From Nectonema munidae (lineage: Eukaryota > Nematomorpha > Nectonematoida > Nectonematidae): DNA of 64,000 nt. The translations under genes were made by a program, and so were the position numbers. The DNA lies in assembly GCA_030549495.1 (NCBI GenBank), contig JAUIRK010000867.1, positions 62,001 through 126,000 of the forward strand, read 5' to 3'. The notes below the pieces were generated by a model. It saw only the letters and a list, made by a program, of their open reading frames with translations. It was not told where the DNA came from and ran no database searches. Of this stretch, positions 26,071-37,640 are shown one piece after another (within the stretch, counting starts at the first letter, position 1; each line of letters opens with the position of its first letter).

Positions 26071-29024
26071 CTATTTGGCTTTTTCATTGCACATTTTCCC
26101 AACTGTATCTAGTAGAGAAAAAAAGTTAGTATATAAATTTCTTTATAAATTTAGTGAGTAAATCCAAGTAATTTACCTTCTAGTTTTTTAGAGTCAAATT
26201 GCACTAACACTTCCATGATTTGCCTTTTTTATTGCACTTTTTTCGCAACGATATCTATAAAAAAAACAAGTGGATAAATTTGTTTTTTGTAAAGTAAAGT
26301 ATGACTAATATTTTACCTTTTAATTTTTTTTTGTCCTGGTTTTTTTTTGCAACTTTAGGTCTCTTTAATGTAAGAAGCAGACCATCTGAAGAAAACTGGT
26401 ATTTTTTGTAAAATATTGATTTATGGAAATTAAAGAAATCGTTTAGTATGTTTTCTTTATCTTTTATTTCCATCATATTCCACACCTGTTCTGACATAAT
26501 GAATTTTGATGCCTCTCCCTATTTTATAGTTACCCTTTCCATGAAGGGCTGCTTTTATCATCTCATTTTCATAAAAAACTTCTTCGATATAACTGATGAT
26601 TTCAGTGAGTTTTTTCGGCTTCCAGCTTATTAAATATTTCAGTTTATTATTCATTGATTCACAAAGATTATTTTTCTATTCCCTTGGAATAAACTTATAC
26701 TTCATACGTGTTTCGAAGATGAATTCTTTGATTGTTGGCAAGAGTTTATGAGTCAAATAACGGCCAAGAAGTCCTTCGTACTGATTGATGATTTCACCTT
26801 TCTTTACTTCAAATTCTTCATTAGTATGACTTTCTATAAGTCCTGTTGTCGAAAAAATTTTTTCAATAAACTCTTTAACTTTCTTTTCGCTGCTTCCTAT
26901 TTTATTTTTCATATGACGTTTAATATTTTCCTATATATGCCTCGTACAAAGTAATATTTGAGCAGAAGGTAGAGATATTTTTATTGCCTTGATCAATGCA
27001 AACTCCTGATTTGTTCCTATTATAATTTTTTGCAAGTTTTTGGGTGCTTTGAAAGCATTGTATATCAAATAATTTATATGTGTGAAAAAGTCTATGTATG
27101 TTGCACATTCTGAGCTAAAATGAAAAAAAACTGGCCCAAGTAATATGGAATTCTTATTATTGTCACAAGAAAAAAGACAGGTATCTTGAAAAACAGTAGT
27201 TGTAACAAAACAAGAACTTAAATTGAATGTACGATCGATGCATAATATACCAGATGAATTTTGTTGATATAGGATAAAATTTTGCATATATGTGGCTTGT
27301 TCCATTGTGTAACAAATTACACTTGGACTTTTGGCGTTATTGAAGATAATTTTTTTGATGAATGAATCTTGCTTTGTCGATGAGCTGATGATACATTGAA
27401 TCTCATCTGCAAGATTAGATGATGAAAAATTTTCTTTTGATGCTAAATTATATATATATTTTGAATTACGAGGAGCCATTTTTTCATGTAATGTATCTAT
27501 GTATATTTGTTTCGGTGGTATGTGGGAAGCAATGCCATTTAAAACTCTTTTTTTAACTTCTAAAGGTGTTCTTATATACTCTTTTAATTGATGTTTTGAA
27601 TTCCCATGTTTTGAAATTAAGCTTTCTGGATACGATCCGATGTATTCAAATAGACATTTATCAAAATTTTCTTTATTAAATTTTGGATATTGTTCAATCC
27701 AAGAAACTTTTCTTTTGTAAGATGAAGTCCTTTTTAGATTTGTGTAATACTTGTGCAATATTATTAATGACTCAATTTGGGGTTGCGGATTCAGAAAGAA
27801 TTTCTTACTTCCTCTTTGTTTGAAAAAATTTCTTTCTTCATTCATGAAAACATGCTCAAACCCTTTTTCGTTTTCTATAAAATAGTATTTTTTACTAGAT
27901 GTTGCTTTCCATGCACCACAGTTGTCGTAAAAAATGTTTTTTGTGCCATCTTGACTCTTTTTAACAATAAAGTACACATTTTCTTTGATGCCTTGCGGAA
28001 CAAAATTCATTGGATCTTCACATATTTTCAACTTTTCAATTACACTAAATGAAGAAAGGAATCTCAAAATTTTGCCTTCATTTACAGTCTTAGTCGGAAT
28101 ATTTGAAGAGTGGTAATCAAAAAATGAATAATCACTGATTTTCACTTTTTCTATATTTATAACTTCCTCATCAATGGAAATATACCTAGACGAAGTATGA
28201 TACACAAATTCTGTTTTGATTAGCGGTACGAAATGGTTAGGAAAAAAAACATCAAAAGAGGTTTGGGTGTTCGTCCAGCATATATCAATTATTTCATTTG
28301 AACAAACATAGTTACGTGGAAAAAATATAACATTTAAAAGAGCTTTAAGGATATATGTTTTCATATGTTGTGGATAGTTCGATCTGATTGGAAACCCTAA
28401 AACACTTGCCGCCGCCATGATTGTGTAAGCCGAAGCCCATTCAAACGTGTTACAAATTTTTTGGCACTCATCATCTATATCGCATGAAACTTTATGAATT
28501 CCAAAGTCCAATCCTTTTTCCCTATAAAATTCCTTGAAGAGATTCAACTCTATAGAAGACTTTACCCTCAGCTCTGTACTCAAACTTTCATCGCCAATAA
28601 GCGCTACTGAAATTGAATTAAACAGGCAGTTTCCATCAGCAGAAACTTTTACTGGAACTTTTGCTTTTGAATTAAATAAAGATAAAGTAATATAATCAAT
28701 TTCAAAATTGGAAGCATGTGGATTAAAAGAATACTTTCGGTTCAAAGGCTTTATATCATTTCTCAAAAAAATATGCTCTTTTATAAACAGAAGTTTATGT
28801 AGAATTACTTCATATTCAAAATAAAAACCAATTCGATTAATAGCTCTTTCAAAAAAATCGATGTCATAATTGCGTAAACAAAAAGAACATAAAAATTCTA
28901 GTGTAGTAAAAATGAAAGCTTCTACAATTGATAACTTTTGGCAAGAAGGATGAAAATTTTTTTTACAGTTCACGCATTCAACAGATCTTTTTTTTACGTT
29001 TCTGAAACAAAATGAGCAAAACAT
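26071..29024 (-). pseudogene. PHD-OTU-MULE transposase, copy 2
   Basis: The main frame is 29024-26931 (697 residues) and opens with ATG. Residues 3-49 form a PHD-type finger with Cys at 3, 6, 17, 20, His 25, Cys 28, 46, 49. The OTU core follows: DGNCLFNS (Asp130, Cys133) and PNHFVPL (His264). The transposase core is at 565-697: CIDRTFNL (Asp597), then IGTNQEFAL, where the second catalytic Asp has become Asn, then CTRH. After an in-frame stop the chain resumes (ENIKRHMKNKIG), has a second stop in place of Trp before CESMN, and one frameshift near 26490. A GT-AG intron follows 26317. Two similar candidate last exons start at 26254 and 26108. It is alignable with copy 1 throughout but well diverged, so it is an older relative. 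Its terminal repeats were not found. Confidence 0.87.
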
Positions 29025-30527
29025 TTTGAAGACTCAATGACTCAATAAAGTTTTGTCATTAAAATTGAAAAGTTAAAGTCGTGATCTAAATAAAAATAAA
29101 TAAAATATTTTGATACAAGCGAGATTATAACTCACAATATATCATATTTAAAATCATGAGAAATCCTGCTTTACTTGATACAAATAAAATAGTAAATAAG
29201 AGCTCTATTCATTTATGACTTACTTATACTCAAGGCATATCGTTAATGATAGTAATGGATATGTATACTTCTAATTTATTGTAAGCCTGAATCTAAATCT
29301 AAAAAAAAAATTGATTTGAAAACAATAAACATGAATATGTGAAAAATTTTTACCATAATAATATAAAGAAAGCGACAGTAATAGATACATGTATAGCTTA
29401 AACATGCAAAAGAACCTAGTATCCACTCAAAAAAATATACACGCAATGTAGTAAAATCTTGATTAGACTATTTCAAAATAAAGTACCCCGAGAAACAATT
29501 GATGTTAATAATTAGATAAAATATAAAAGGTTATCAGAATATTATAGTACAATTATTAGTAAATTCAAAATGTCACATAAAAAACTCAACAAATACTAAA
29601 TTTATTTATACTTATGACTTTTGAGACAATTCTGTACTAGAGAAATGGTATTATAAAATTAGGATAAGTTTTTATTCAGCTCATTATAAACAAGAAAATA
29701 ATTTCTAGATGATGATTTTAAATAACTACCATTAAAAGCTTAGATGAAAAACTGCTATATAATTGAAAAACAGTAAATTAGCTTAAAAATGTAAAATGCT
29801 GTTGAAATTAAATTTAACTTAGTAATTTTGATTTGAAATTCATATATTGAAGAAAAATTTTTGATAGCATTTGTCTTGAAATGAGTTTAATGACTCTGCC
29901 CAGCTCTGCCTACCTCTACCCACTAATTAGCATTACCCAGAAATATGTGTTATATGTCTAAACCAGTGACGTAGATAAAGATAGACTAAGGCACAAGAGG
30001 CCGTACCCACACAAATACCAAAATTGTCATTTATGAATAAGTTTATATAATTTTTTCTATAAATTTCTTAGTTTTACTGATAAATAATTCAGTAGACTCT
30101 ATGATGATACTATATTTTAGCCATTTTCTCTACTTGAGCACCTGCCCTTAAAGTCTCTACTTAAACACCTGCCGTTAAATAATTCTCTGCACGTCCCTGC
30201 CAACATGTATTATATACTCTCATGTATATATGTATTATGTGTAATAATAATACATAAATATAATAAATATATTTTATTATGAGTTTTGCAAAGCTAGATC
30301 TATAATTTTAATTATTTACTTTTCTCTTATACATCTATAATTTTGTTATAAAAAATGACATTTATTTTAACAAGAAGAAGTTTATTATTATTTTTATAAA
30401 GACTGCAAAAAAACAAAATTTAGGTTCTTCTTCTCGATAATTGCAAGCATTTGACAAGGATTTTGAATTATATGATGAAATATGTAGCGTGGAAATACGA
30501 TGAGTTTAAAGATCTTTTTTATGAAAT
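29025..30527. other. AT-rich spacer with hAT-like trace
   Basis: At 29964-30010, CCAGTGACGTAG followed by a GGCACAAGAGGCCGTACCCAC stretch resembles the left end of the MITE at 285-490, so it is probably a relic of that family. No gene is seen. The right end of the second MULE may lie here but was not recognised. Confidence 0.4.
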
Positions 30528-31815
30528 TTATGTGTCAGAAAGCAAAAAAGCCAAATCAGCTGCGAGATAGCTTTCCAACATTTCAATTAAATTAGTAAAT
30601 AGTAAGCACAACATTAGTGGATAGTAAATATAACATAAGCATTTAAAATTATAATATAGATGTAAGAATTGTACAAAAAAGTTTATATTATATATTTTAA
30701 TTATACAAAGTGATTTCTCCACGTCAAATTTTCATTAATAAATAAACCTAGTAAATTGAAGCTTGAAACACGCTCAATTTCGCATTTAATAGACATATCA
30801 TTTTTTTTGTTAGAAAAAATTATGTACTTTGTTTTTTTCCTATTAATTTTTAAATCATTTGAATTTAGCCAGCAGCACACCTGATGTAACACATCATCTA
30901 CAATGTTATCATCTTTAGAAGAAAGCGAAAAAGATGTAAGAATAGTAATATCGTCTGCAAAAAACAATATTTTATAATTTTTGTTGACATTATGAAAATC
31001 ATTAACAAAAAGAGAGAAGAGAATAGGTCCCAAGATTGATCCCTGGGGAACCCCTCTGAAGCATTTAACTAATTCAGATTCACAATCATTTATTATTACC
31101 TTTTGAAATCGATTAGTTAGATACAAACTTAAAAAGGCTGTCGCTTCTTTGGAAAATCCTAAATAAGAAAGCTTCGTTATGAGAATGCTATGTGAGACGC
31201 TGTCAAAAGCTTTTGACAGATCTATAAACAAGCCTAAAGTTTGTTGCTTATTTTCTAGGAATGATATAACTTCATTTACAAAAAAAGTATGCAAGTAAGT
31301 TGTAGAATACTGAAATCTAAAACCAAACTGGTACTTATAGAGAAGATTGTATTTATCTATATAACTGATTATTTGACTAAACAGTATCTTTTCAAATATT
31401 TTTGAAAGAGTACTTATAATACTGATTGAGCGATAATTTTCTATTTTTTTTCGATTGCCTTTTTTAAAAACGGGTAGGATTTTGGAATATTTGAAGATAG
31501 TAGGAAATATATTAAATTCAACGCAGGAATTAAAAGTAATCAATAAATATTTTTTTATATAATCAAAGATCAGTATAAGTTTATCTATAGATATTCCATA
31601 TACATCATGAGATCCTTTCGATTTAATTTTCAATATTGCAAAAACAAGGTCATCATAGGTAATTCTTTCAAAATGAAACAGAGATGAGTGTTTCACTAAA
31701 TAATTCTGAAACGGAGATGAAAAACTATCATTTGGTTCTTCAGATGATGAAAAAAAATCTGAAAACTTATTAAGAAGAAGAAGAAGAAGATTTATTGATA
31801 AAAAAAAAAGCAAGG
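30528..31815 (-). pseudogene. LINE C, reverse transcriptase part (3' of nest)
   Basis: An open frame of 370 residues runs from 31813 to 30701. Reverse transcriptase motifs: ILPVFKKGNRKKIENYRSIS (113-132), LFIDLSKAFDSVSH (195-208), RGVPQGSILGPILFSLFVND (253-272) and ILFFADDIT (282-290) with the FADD catalytic pair. The first roughly 14 residues are not its own: they come from the (TTC)n tail of LINE B. The natural start of this part is NKFSDFFSSS. The frame is lost after ENLTWRNHF. This is the continuation of the piece at 35561-35985, separated from it by LINE B. Group: Jockey/CR1-like, with no RNase H seen. Confidence 0.85.
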
Positions 31816-34016
31816 AGAATATTTCACAAACAATAAAACAATTACAAGATCATCATTCTAATAATTAATAGACATATATATGTATATATTTATAAGTATG
31901 AAAAGTTTGAAGGTATGTATTAAAGCATAAATGTAGAATAGTTTGAAATTTTTTTTTTTTTTTTTGAAATTAATATTACTAAAAAATCAAAAGCCAAGTA
32001 TGGCCGTTATTAGATTTTTTAGGATATTAGTAAAATTTTAACAAAAATATAAACTATAAAGTTAGGATGTACATTTATTTAAACCTAAAAGGTAATGTTT
32101 TACTCTATTTTTAAATGAGAAGTGTGAAACATCTAGATTATCATACAAAAATATGTGATTTTTGAAAAATTGATTAGTTTTTTTAAGAATGGAAATGTTC
32201 GAACCTTTAAGTGAGTAGTCTACCCTGATTTGTTGGTTGGAAAATCTTGTTTCATAATGAGATGGTTTAAAATTAATAAAGCTACCAAAAACATTATATA
32301 ATTTACCAGTTAAGTTTTTAAATAGAAACATTGCAACTCTAAGTTGGTAAATGTCATCCACTTTCAATAAATTATTTTCATTAAAAATGGCACTGGTATG
32401 GTCCCTATACTTAAGATGAAAAACAATTCTCAATGCTTTTTTTTGTATAATTTCAATGCGCTTTTTTCCATATGGATACCAATTAAAAATGCTATAGTTC
32501 AAGTATGATAAGAAAAGTTGCTTATATATTGTCAGTCTTGTTTTTAAAGGGAAAATATTTTTGGTACGGTACAAAATGCCATTTATTCTATTCAAATTTA
32601 ATGCTATTTTTTCAACATGATGATTAAATTTGAGTTTTTTTATCAATAATTAAACCTAGTATTTCAAATTTATCAACTACTTCTATACCAGTTTGAAATA
32701 GAAAGCTTTTGTCTATTTTTGATTTATTCAAAATTAACATACATTTAGTTTTGCCTTTGTTTATTCGAAGATTGTTGATGTCGCACCATTCATAAAGTGA
32801 ATTAAGTTCTGAATTTAGCTTATTTGAGTCAATGTTATTGCCTTCTTTTATTTTGGATAATGGTAAATAAGCACAAATATCATCAGCAAAGAGTAAATAG
32901 TTTAGAGTCTCTGAGATGTAAAATATGTTGTTAATTGCAATGTTGAAAAGAAGAGGTGAAAGGATAGATCCCTGAGGAACACCGGCTCTGACAGGTAAGA
33001 TGTTAGAAAATGTATCATTTAATTTAACTTTTTGTGATCTGTTATTTAAGTAAGAAGAAAAGAAAAGTAAGGTATTCTTCCCAATCTTGCACCTAAAGAG
33101 ATTTTCAATCAGAGTAGAATGGCTCAATCTATCAAAAGCTTTCGAAAGATCGAAGAAGAAAAGAAGTGCATCATCTTTCTTTTCAATGATTTCAACTACT
33201 TTTCCTATCAAATACGCGTGATATGCCTCAGTTGAATAGCTTTCTCTAAACCCAAATTGAAATGTATTAATATAATTATTTGAATTTATGTAAATATTTA
33301 ACTGTTTATGAATAAACTTTTCAAATATTTTGGAAAATATTGGTATTATTGAGATGGGTCTAAAGTTTTCGATCGCAGATTTGTCACCTTTTTTATGAAC
33401 AGGTATAACTTTATGTAATTTTAGTACATCAGGAAATCTATTATTATTTAAAGCTAGATTGATGGAGTAAGATAAAGGATAACATAGAATTTGTTTTATA
33501 TATTTTACATGTTTCATTGAAATTTCATAAATGTCTTCCGTATTATTTACATCAAGTTCATCAATAATAGTCAATATCTGGTCTGGTGTGCTTAAACTCA
33601 ACTCAAATGATTCACCAGTGAATTTTTTTGAAAGAATATCAAACTTTAATATAGGGTTTACGACTATATTCGTGAAATGTTCGTTAAACATATCAGCTGC
33701 AGTTGTGTCATCAACTAAATTTGATCCATATTTAACATGTATTTTTGTTTTGTCCTTACATTTTATGAACCCATTTATTTCATTCCATATTTTTTTCATC
33801 GAATTGCATTGAGAAAAGTTATGGGCTATATAAGTTTCTTTAGATTTCCGTATTGTGTATTTTATGGTATTTCTAATTTTTATATATTGTGATCTAACTG
33901 AGAATGAACTTTTTTTTTTCAATTTTTGGTAAAGCTTATCACGAAGTTTGATAAGTTTTAATATTTCAAGGGTAATCCAAGGTTTAATATTGTGTTTGTA
34001 ATTATTATATATCATA

Positions 34017-35364
34017 CTAGCCGGTCCCGTGGTCGTTTCTCGCTTCGCTCGAAACAGTGTTTCTCGCTGCGCTCGAAACATAGGATTCTGGGTAGTGTGT
34101 ATATTGAGTTGCTAATTCAAATTCGCTTCGCTCGAAACGACCAAGGGACCGGCTAGTTTTTTTTGTTTAGGATACGCTTGAAAAATAGGATTCTTGGTAG
34201 TTGTAATTTGATTGATTTTAATCAAAAAATATCAGTACTATTGAATTAACGATTTTTATTTTTGACAGATTTTGATTGATTTTCAAACGAAATCAACACG
34301 ATAAAAAGGATATAGTTATTTAATTTGAAAATCAATTAAAATAAGCCACGAAGCTGCGGTGAACTGCATACACTAAACATGGCGGTTTTTATTCCTGCAT
34401 TTTACATGTGTATTTCTGAAAATATGATTTTTTTGTTTATTATTCTGAGCTTACCTATATGTATATGTATGTATAAATGAATTTTAAATTAGTTTATCTG
34501 GAATAAGGTCCCCCCATAAAGGTATTAACCGCTCAAAGGCGGGGGTATCATGTGAGCCAGAAATCTCACACTCTTTGTTGCCTGTTTGGCTACGACTACT
34601 AATTGGTTATCTAATTACTGTGTTTTCCGATTCTTACATATGTTTTTGACTGTTTTCTACTCTTTTTAAAGATTTTTCTAATTGTCTATTGGGCTGATTT
34701 TTAACAGCGATTTTGTATTATGTGTATTTTCAAGTATTTTTACCTACAACTTTAAGGTTCTACTTTGTATTGCCCCATCCACCTATGATATATTTATTAG
34801 AATTGATTTTTTTTAGTATTTTTAGTTTTGTTAAAAATATTTGTGTAGTATTGATTTTTTTAGTTTTTTTCTCATTTCAATGAAAAATTTGTGGGTAAAC
34901 TATATTTTTTGTATATAAATTATTGTTGTGATATCCTTGTTGATGTGTTTGATAGACCTGAAATTTAATGGCCTGAAAAGATCTTGCTCTTGAAAGGGCA
35001 ACATAAAGTTGTCCATGACTGAAACATGGTTTTCTTAAAAAAATACCAACTTTTTCAAAAGTTTGTCCCTGACTTTTATTGATAGTGAGTGCATACGACA
35101 ATCTGAGAGGAAACTGAATACGCTTAATTTGAAAGGGTAGATTTGTATCGTTAGGAGACAGTGAAATTCTAGTAATGAGAACATTCTTTCCACAGTTAAC
35201 ACCAGTAAGAATTTGACATTCAATTGTATTATCCAATAATTTAGTTATTCTAAGACGTGTTCCATTACAGAGACAATTATACACACTACCAAGAAACCTA
35301 TGTTTCGAGCGCAGCGAGAAACACTGTTTCGAGCGAAGCGAGAAACGACCACGGGACCGGCTAG
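34017..35364 (-). mobile_element. Inverted-repeat element carrying a helicase tail
   Basis: This 1348-bp element starts CTAGCCGGTCCCGTGGTCG and ends with the exact inverse. About 72 bp of each end is identical and similarity continues to about 89 bp. The TIRs contain the near-palindromic CTCGCTTCGCTCGAAACA. The flanks are a 9-bp direct duplication, TATATCATA, at 34008-34016 and 35365-35373. Removing the element and one duplicate restores the LINE B frame (NMIYNNYKH). A third, inverted copy of the end lies at 34116-34156, so a 140-bp mini-element (34017-34156) is nested in or fused to it. Inside is a helicase C-terminal fragment. A 9-bp duplication with long TIRs points to a MULE-type carrier that captured sequence. 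Alternatively it is a Helentron with unusual ends (CTAG is also a Helitron 3' motif). Confidence 0.8.
34877..35284 (-). pseudogene. Helitron/PIF1-like helicase, C-terminal fragment
   Basis: 135 residues. It contains CNGTRLRITKL, then RLSYALTINKSQGQTFEKVG (late helicase motif) and SHGQLYVALSRARS (motif VI), ending YTKNIVYPQIFH and a stop. This order and end are what I know from the C-terminus of Helitron RepHel and PIF1 helicases. The Walker A and B motifs, the Rep domain and everything upstream are missing, so it cannot be an active helicase. Its first codons lie within the right terminal inverted repeat, so the cut was made at the element edge. Confidence 0.85.
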
Positions 35365-35560
35365 TATATCATATTCCTCGTTGACATCATAATTAGGGAA
35401 TTGAGATTATTCGTTAAATGATTAAATAAACTATCAGGATTTTGGTTATCTAACTCTGAACTACAATACCAATTACTATGCGCAGCCAAAGTTTGAAAGG
35501 TTCTAACGTTCAGTTTTTTGTATATATGTTCTATTACTTAATTACTTGTGTATCGGTTAT

Positions 35561-35985
35561 CAAACTATCATTGTCAGCGATATTTATTTGACGATTAGCC
35601 TTTTCCTTTATCATTGAATTAACAATTTTCCAAACTTTTTTTTGTCCTTTGAATTATTGAAGATAATAGAGTAATAATTCTCTTTTAATTTTTTTATCAT
35701 ATACTTTACTTTGTTCCTTAAAAACAAAAAATTGCTTCTTATATGCAGATCTGTACTTTTAAATTTCATTTTAGTGTATAACTTATCACGAGTTTTAATT
35801 AAATTTAAAACTTCAAAAGTCATCCATTTGTTTTTTCTTTCTTTATACTTGTTTTTATATTTAGAGTTTAGTACTACTGAATTATTCCTTATGAATTCGC
35901 TTATTTTGTTATTCATTAGTGAGGCTAGGATTTCAGGTGAATCATAATAAGCTCTCAAATAATTGTTCCAATTAAAATTTTAACA
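35561..35985 (-). pseudogene. LINE C, region upstream of the RT
   Basis: The frame 35958-35611 reads NNKISEFIRNNSVVLNSK and NKWMTFEVLNLIKTRDKLYT. These are the conserved linker just before the RT in Jockey/CR1-type LINEs, and the corresponding LINE B residues (KPWITLEILKLIKLRDKLYQ) align. After a one-base shift near 35625 it continues KIVNSMIKEKANRQINIADN and SLITDTQVI. It then meets LINE B; the rest resumes at 31770 (NKFSDFF). The 5' end is lost at about 35985. Confidence 0.8.
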
Positions 35986-36839
35986 AGATACTCAACGCCA
36001 GTCTGTTCATAGTCTTCTTAACTGTTTATAAATTATTTTTTCATTCTTTCAATATTTTATAATTAAAAGAATTAATTTATTTATAATAATCTCCTATTTT
36101 TGTTCTACTTTTAAAGCCAAACCTCCTTTCTTTGCTTTCTTACGTTATGTTAATTTTTTAAATAAACTTTTTCCAAAAATTAGGTAAAATTTTTTATTTA
36201 ATAATTCTTTTAAAACTCACTTTTTTTCTATGAATATTTGTTGTATTATAAATTTATTTATAACTTTTAACTTATTTATATTTACAGATAACCTTATATA
36301 AATATATGGGACCCAGACGATTTCTTCATTTTAGGGTGGTTTTATATTGAATTTTATAATGTTCTTTGTTTTTATCGTAAATTAAATATTCTAAGTATAG
36401 TTACACGATTTTTAAAAGATTTGTAGCTTTTTTTAAACTCTTTACTTTAACTATATTTTATTTTTTGAATTAGAATAACAACGCCATCTTTTGCAACAGA
36501 AATAATGAAAAGAGGGATTTAGAATTTTTATGCCTTAAATTTTCACTGCAATTTATCCCATCGAAATTAATTTATCAGAGCATATTCTAATTTTCAGAAC
36601 AGTGATGTATCTAACACAACTGTTCCAATGCAGGTCTTAATTTACCCCTCTCTTAAAATTTCTAGTACTACTTTAAAACCAAAAAAAACTGAAAGGGGAT
36701 TCTTTTGTCAACAGCACATTTTAATGCAGTTCTATATTTAGACAGGATGCATTCCCTAATATATTTTTTGAGTATATCAATGTATATTATTTGTTTTTTT
36801 GCCCTCTAGTGCAATGTTGGTTCTAAATTTGGCCTTTTC
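35986..36839. other. AT-rich spacer, nothing recognised
   Basis: No open frame or repeat that I can support. Confidence 0.45.
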
Positions 36840-36866
36840 TCTAAAAAGGTTGAGAACCATTGGTTT
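36840..36866. repeat. hAT-type right terminus
   Basis: AAGGTTGAGAACCATTGG matches the right end of the MITE at 53176-53784 (AGATTGAGAACCATTGG). The left end was not located, so the extent of the element is unknown. Confidence 0.4.
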
Positions 36867-37562
36867 ATAGTATTTATTAAAAAAATAAAGTTTTCTCTTT
36901 TTCTGTTAATAAACTATAATACAATTTTAATTGTTTTGTTTAAAATTGCCTAAAATTAAAGATTGGAGTTTTTTAATAAAATCCACTTTTTATATTATTC
37001 ATACTTAAAATATAGCCATAACATCATTTGAAACCTTGATCAATATGAATTAAAGTCGAAGTAGTAATTGAATGAAATCTTTTCAATTTTTTTGTGTTTT
37101 GCTTTCATAAACTACCGAAAAACTTTTTACGTCTAAAATATTTGGGATTCTTTCTCTTTCCAAAAACTAAAGGATGAAACTTCAATACCAGATATATTAC
37201 CCGTTTGTGAAACAACTCTTAATTTTTTGTACTCCTATTTTTTCAATCTTAAAAAATAATGGAATGTATAGCTACTATTAAATAAAAATAGCCGTTTGAT
37301 TCGCATAAAATTCTCATATTTATATTTTTAGAGCCTTTTTACACAATACACACTCATTAGATTAGTTTCGTAATTCTATTTGATGATGTTCCGGCATGTC
37401 TAAAAGACTCCTTTTTAGCAGATTTGGTCAAAATTTTGCACCCATTTGCTCCAGATATAAATTATGCTAATTTGCATTTTATATCTAATGTGTTTTTCTT
37501 TCAATCTTGTTAGATTACAATCGTTGGCAATGAAGTCGTTTTTATTCATCGGTGTTTCTAGA

Positions 37563-37640
37563 CCAGTGATTCCCAACCGGTTGGCCGCGGCACTAAAGGG
37601 TGCGGTAAGATTTTTTAAGCGTGCCGCCAAAATTGTGCAA
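37563..37640. repeat. hAT-type left terminus
   Basis: CAGTGATTCCCAACCGGTTG, then GGTGCGGTAAGATTTTTTAAG and GTGCCGCCAAAATTG, is typical of the left end of a non-autonomous hAT element. The right end is not clear; a block at 37805-37840 (AAAGGGTGTCAGCAATTTT) may belong to it. Confidence 0.45.

Larger units (their letters stand above)
31790..35530 (-). mobile_element. LINE B, 5'-truncated, inserted in LINE C
   Basis: LINE B reads on the minus strand from about 35530 to a (TTC)n tail at about 31770-31790. Its protein starts within LAAHSNWYCSSELDN and is broken at NMIY by the element at 34017-35364. It resumes as NYKHNIKPWITLEI and runs to 32062. The RT core is in the 485-residue frame 34081-32624: VPVHKKGDKSAIENFRPIS, FFFDLSKAFDRLSH, AGVPQGSILSPLLFN and LLFADDI (FADD at 398-401). 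The C-terminal 194 residues are in a shifted frame, 32646-32062, overlapping by about 20 nt at a run of A. So one frameshift and one insertion separate it from an intact RT. Jockey/CR1-like. Confidence 0.85.

Noticed and set aside
34877-35284. Working helicase gene
   Set aside because: Only the C-terminal motifs are present; no ATP-binding motifs.
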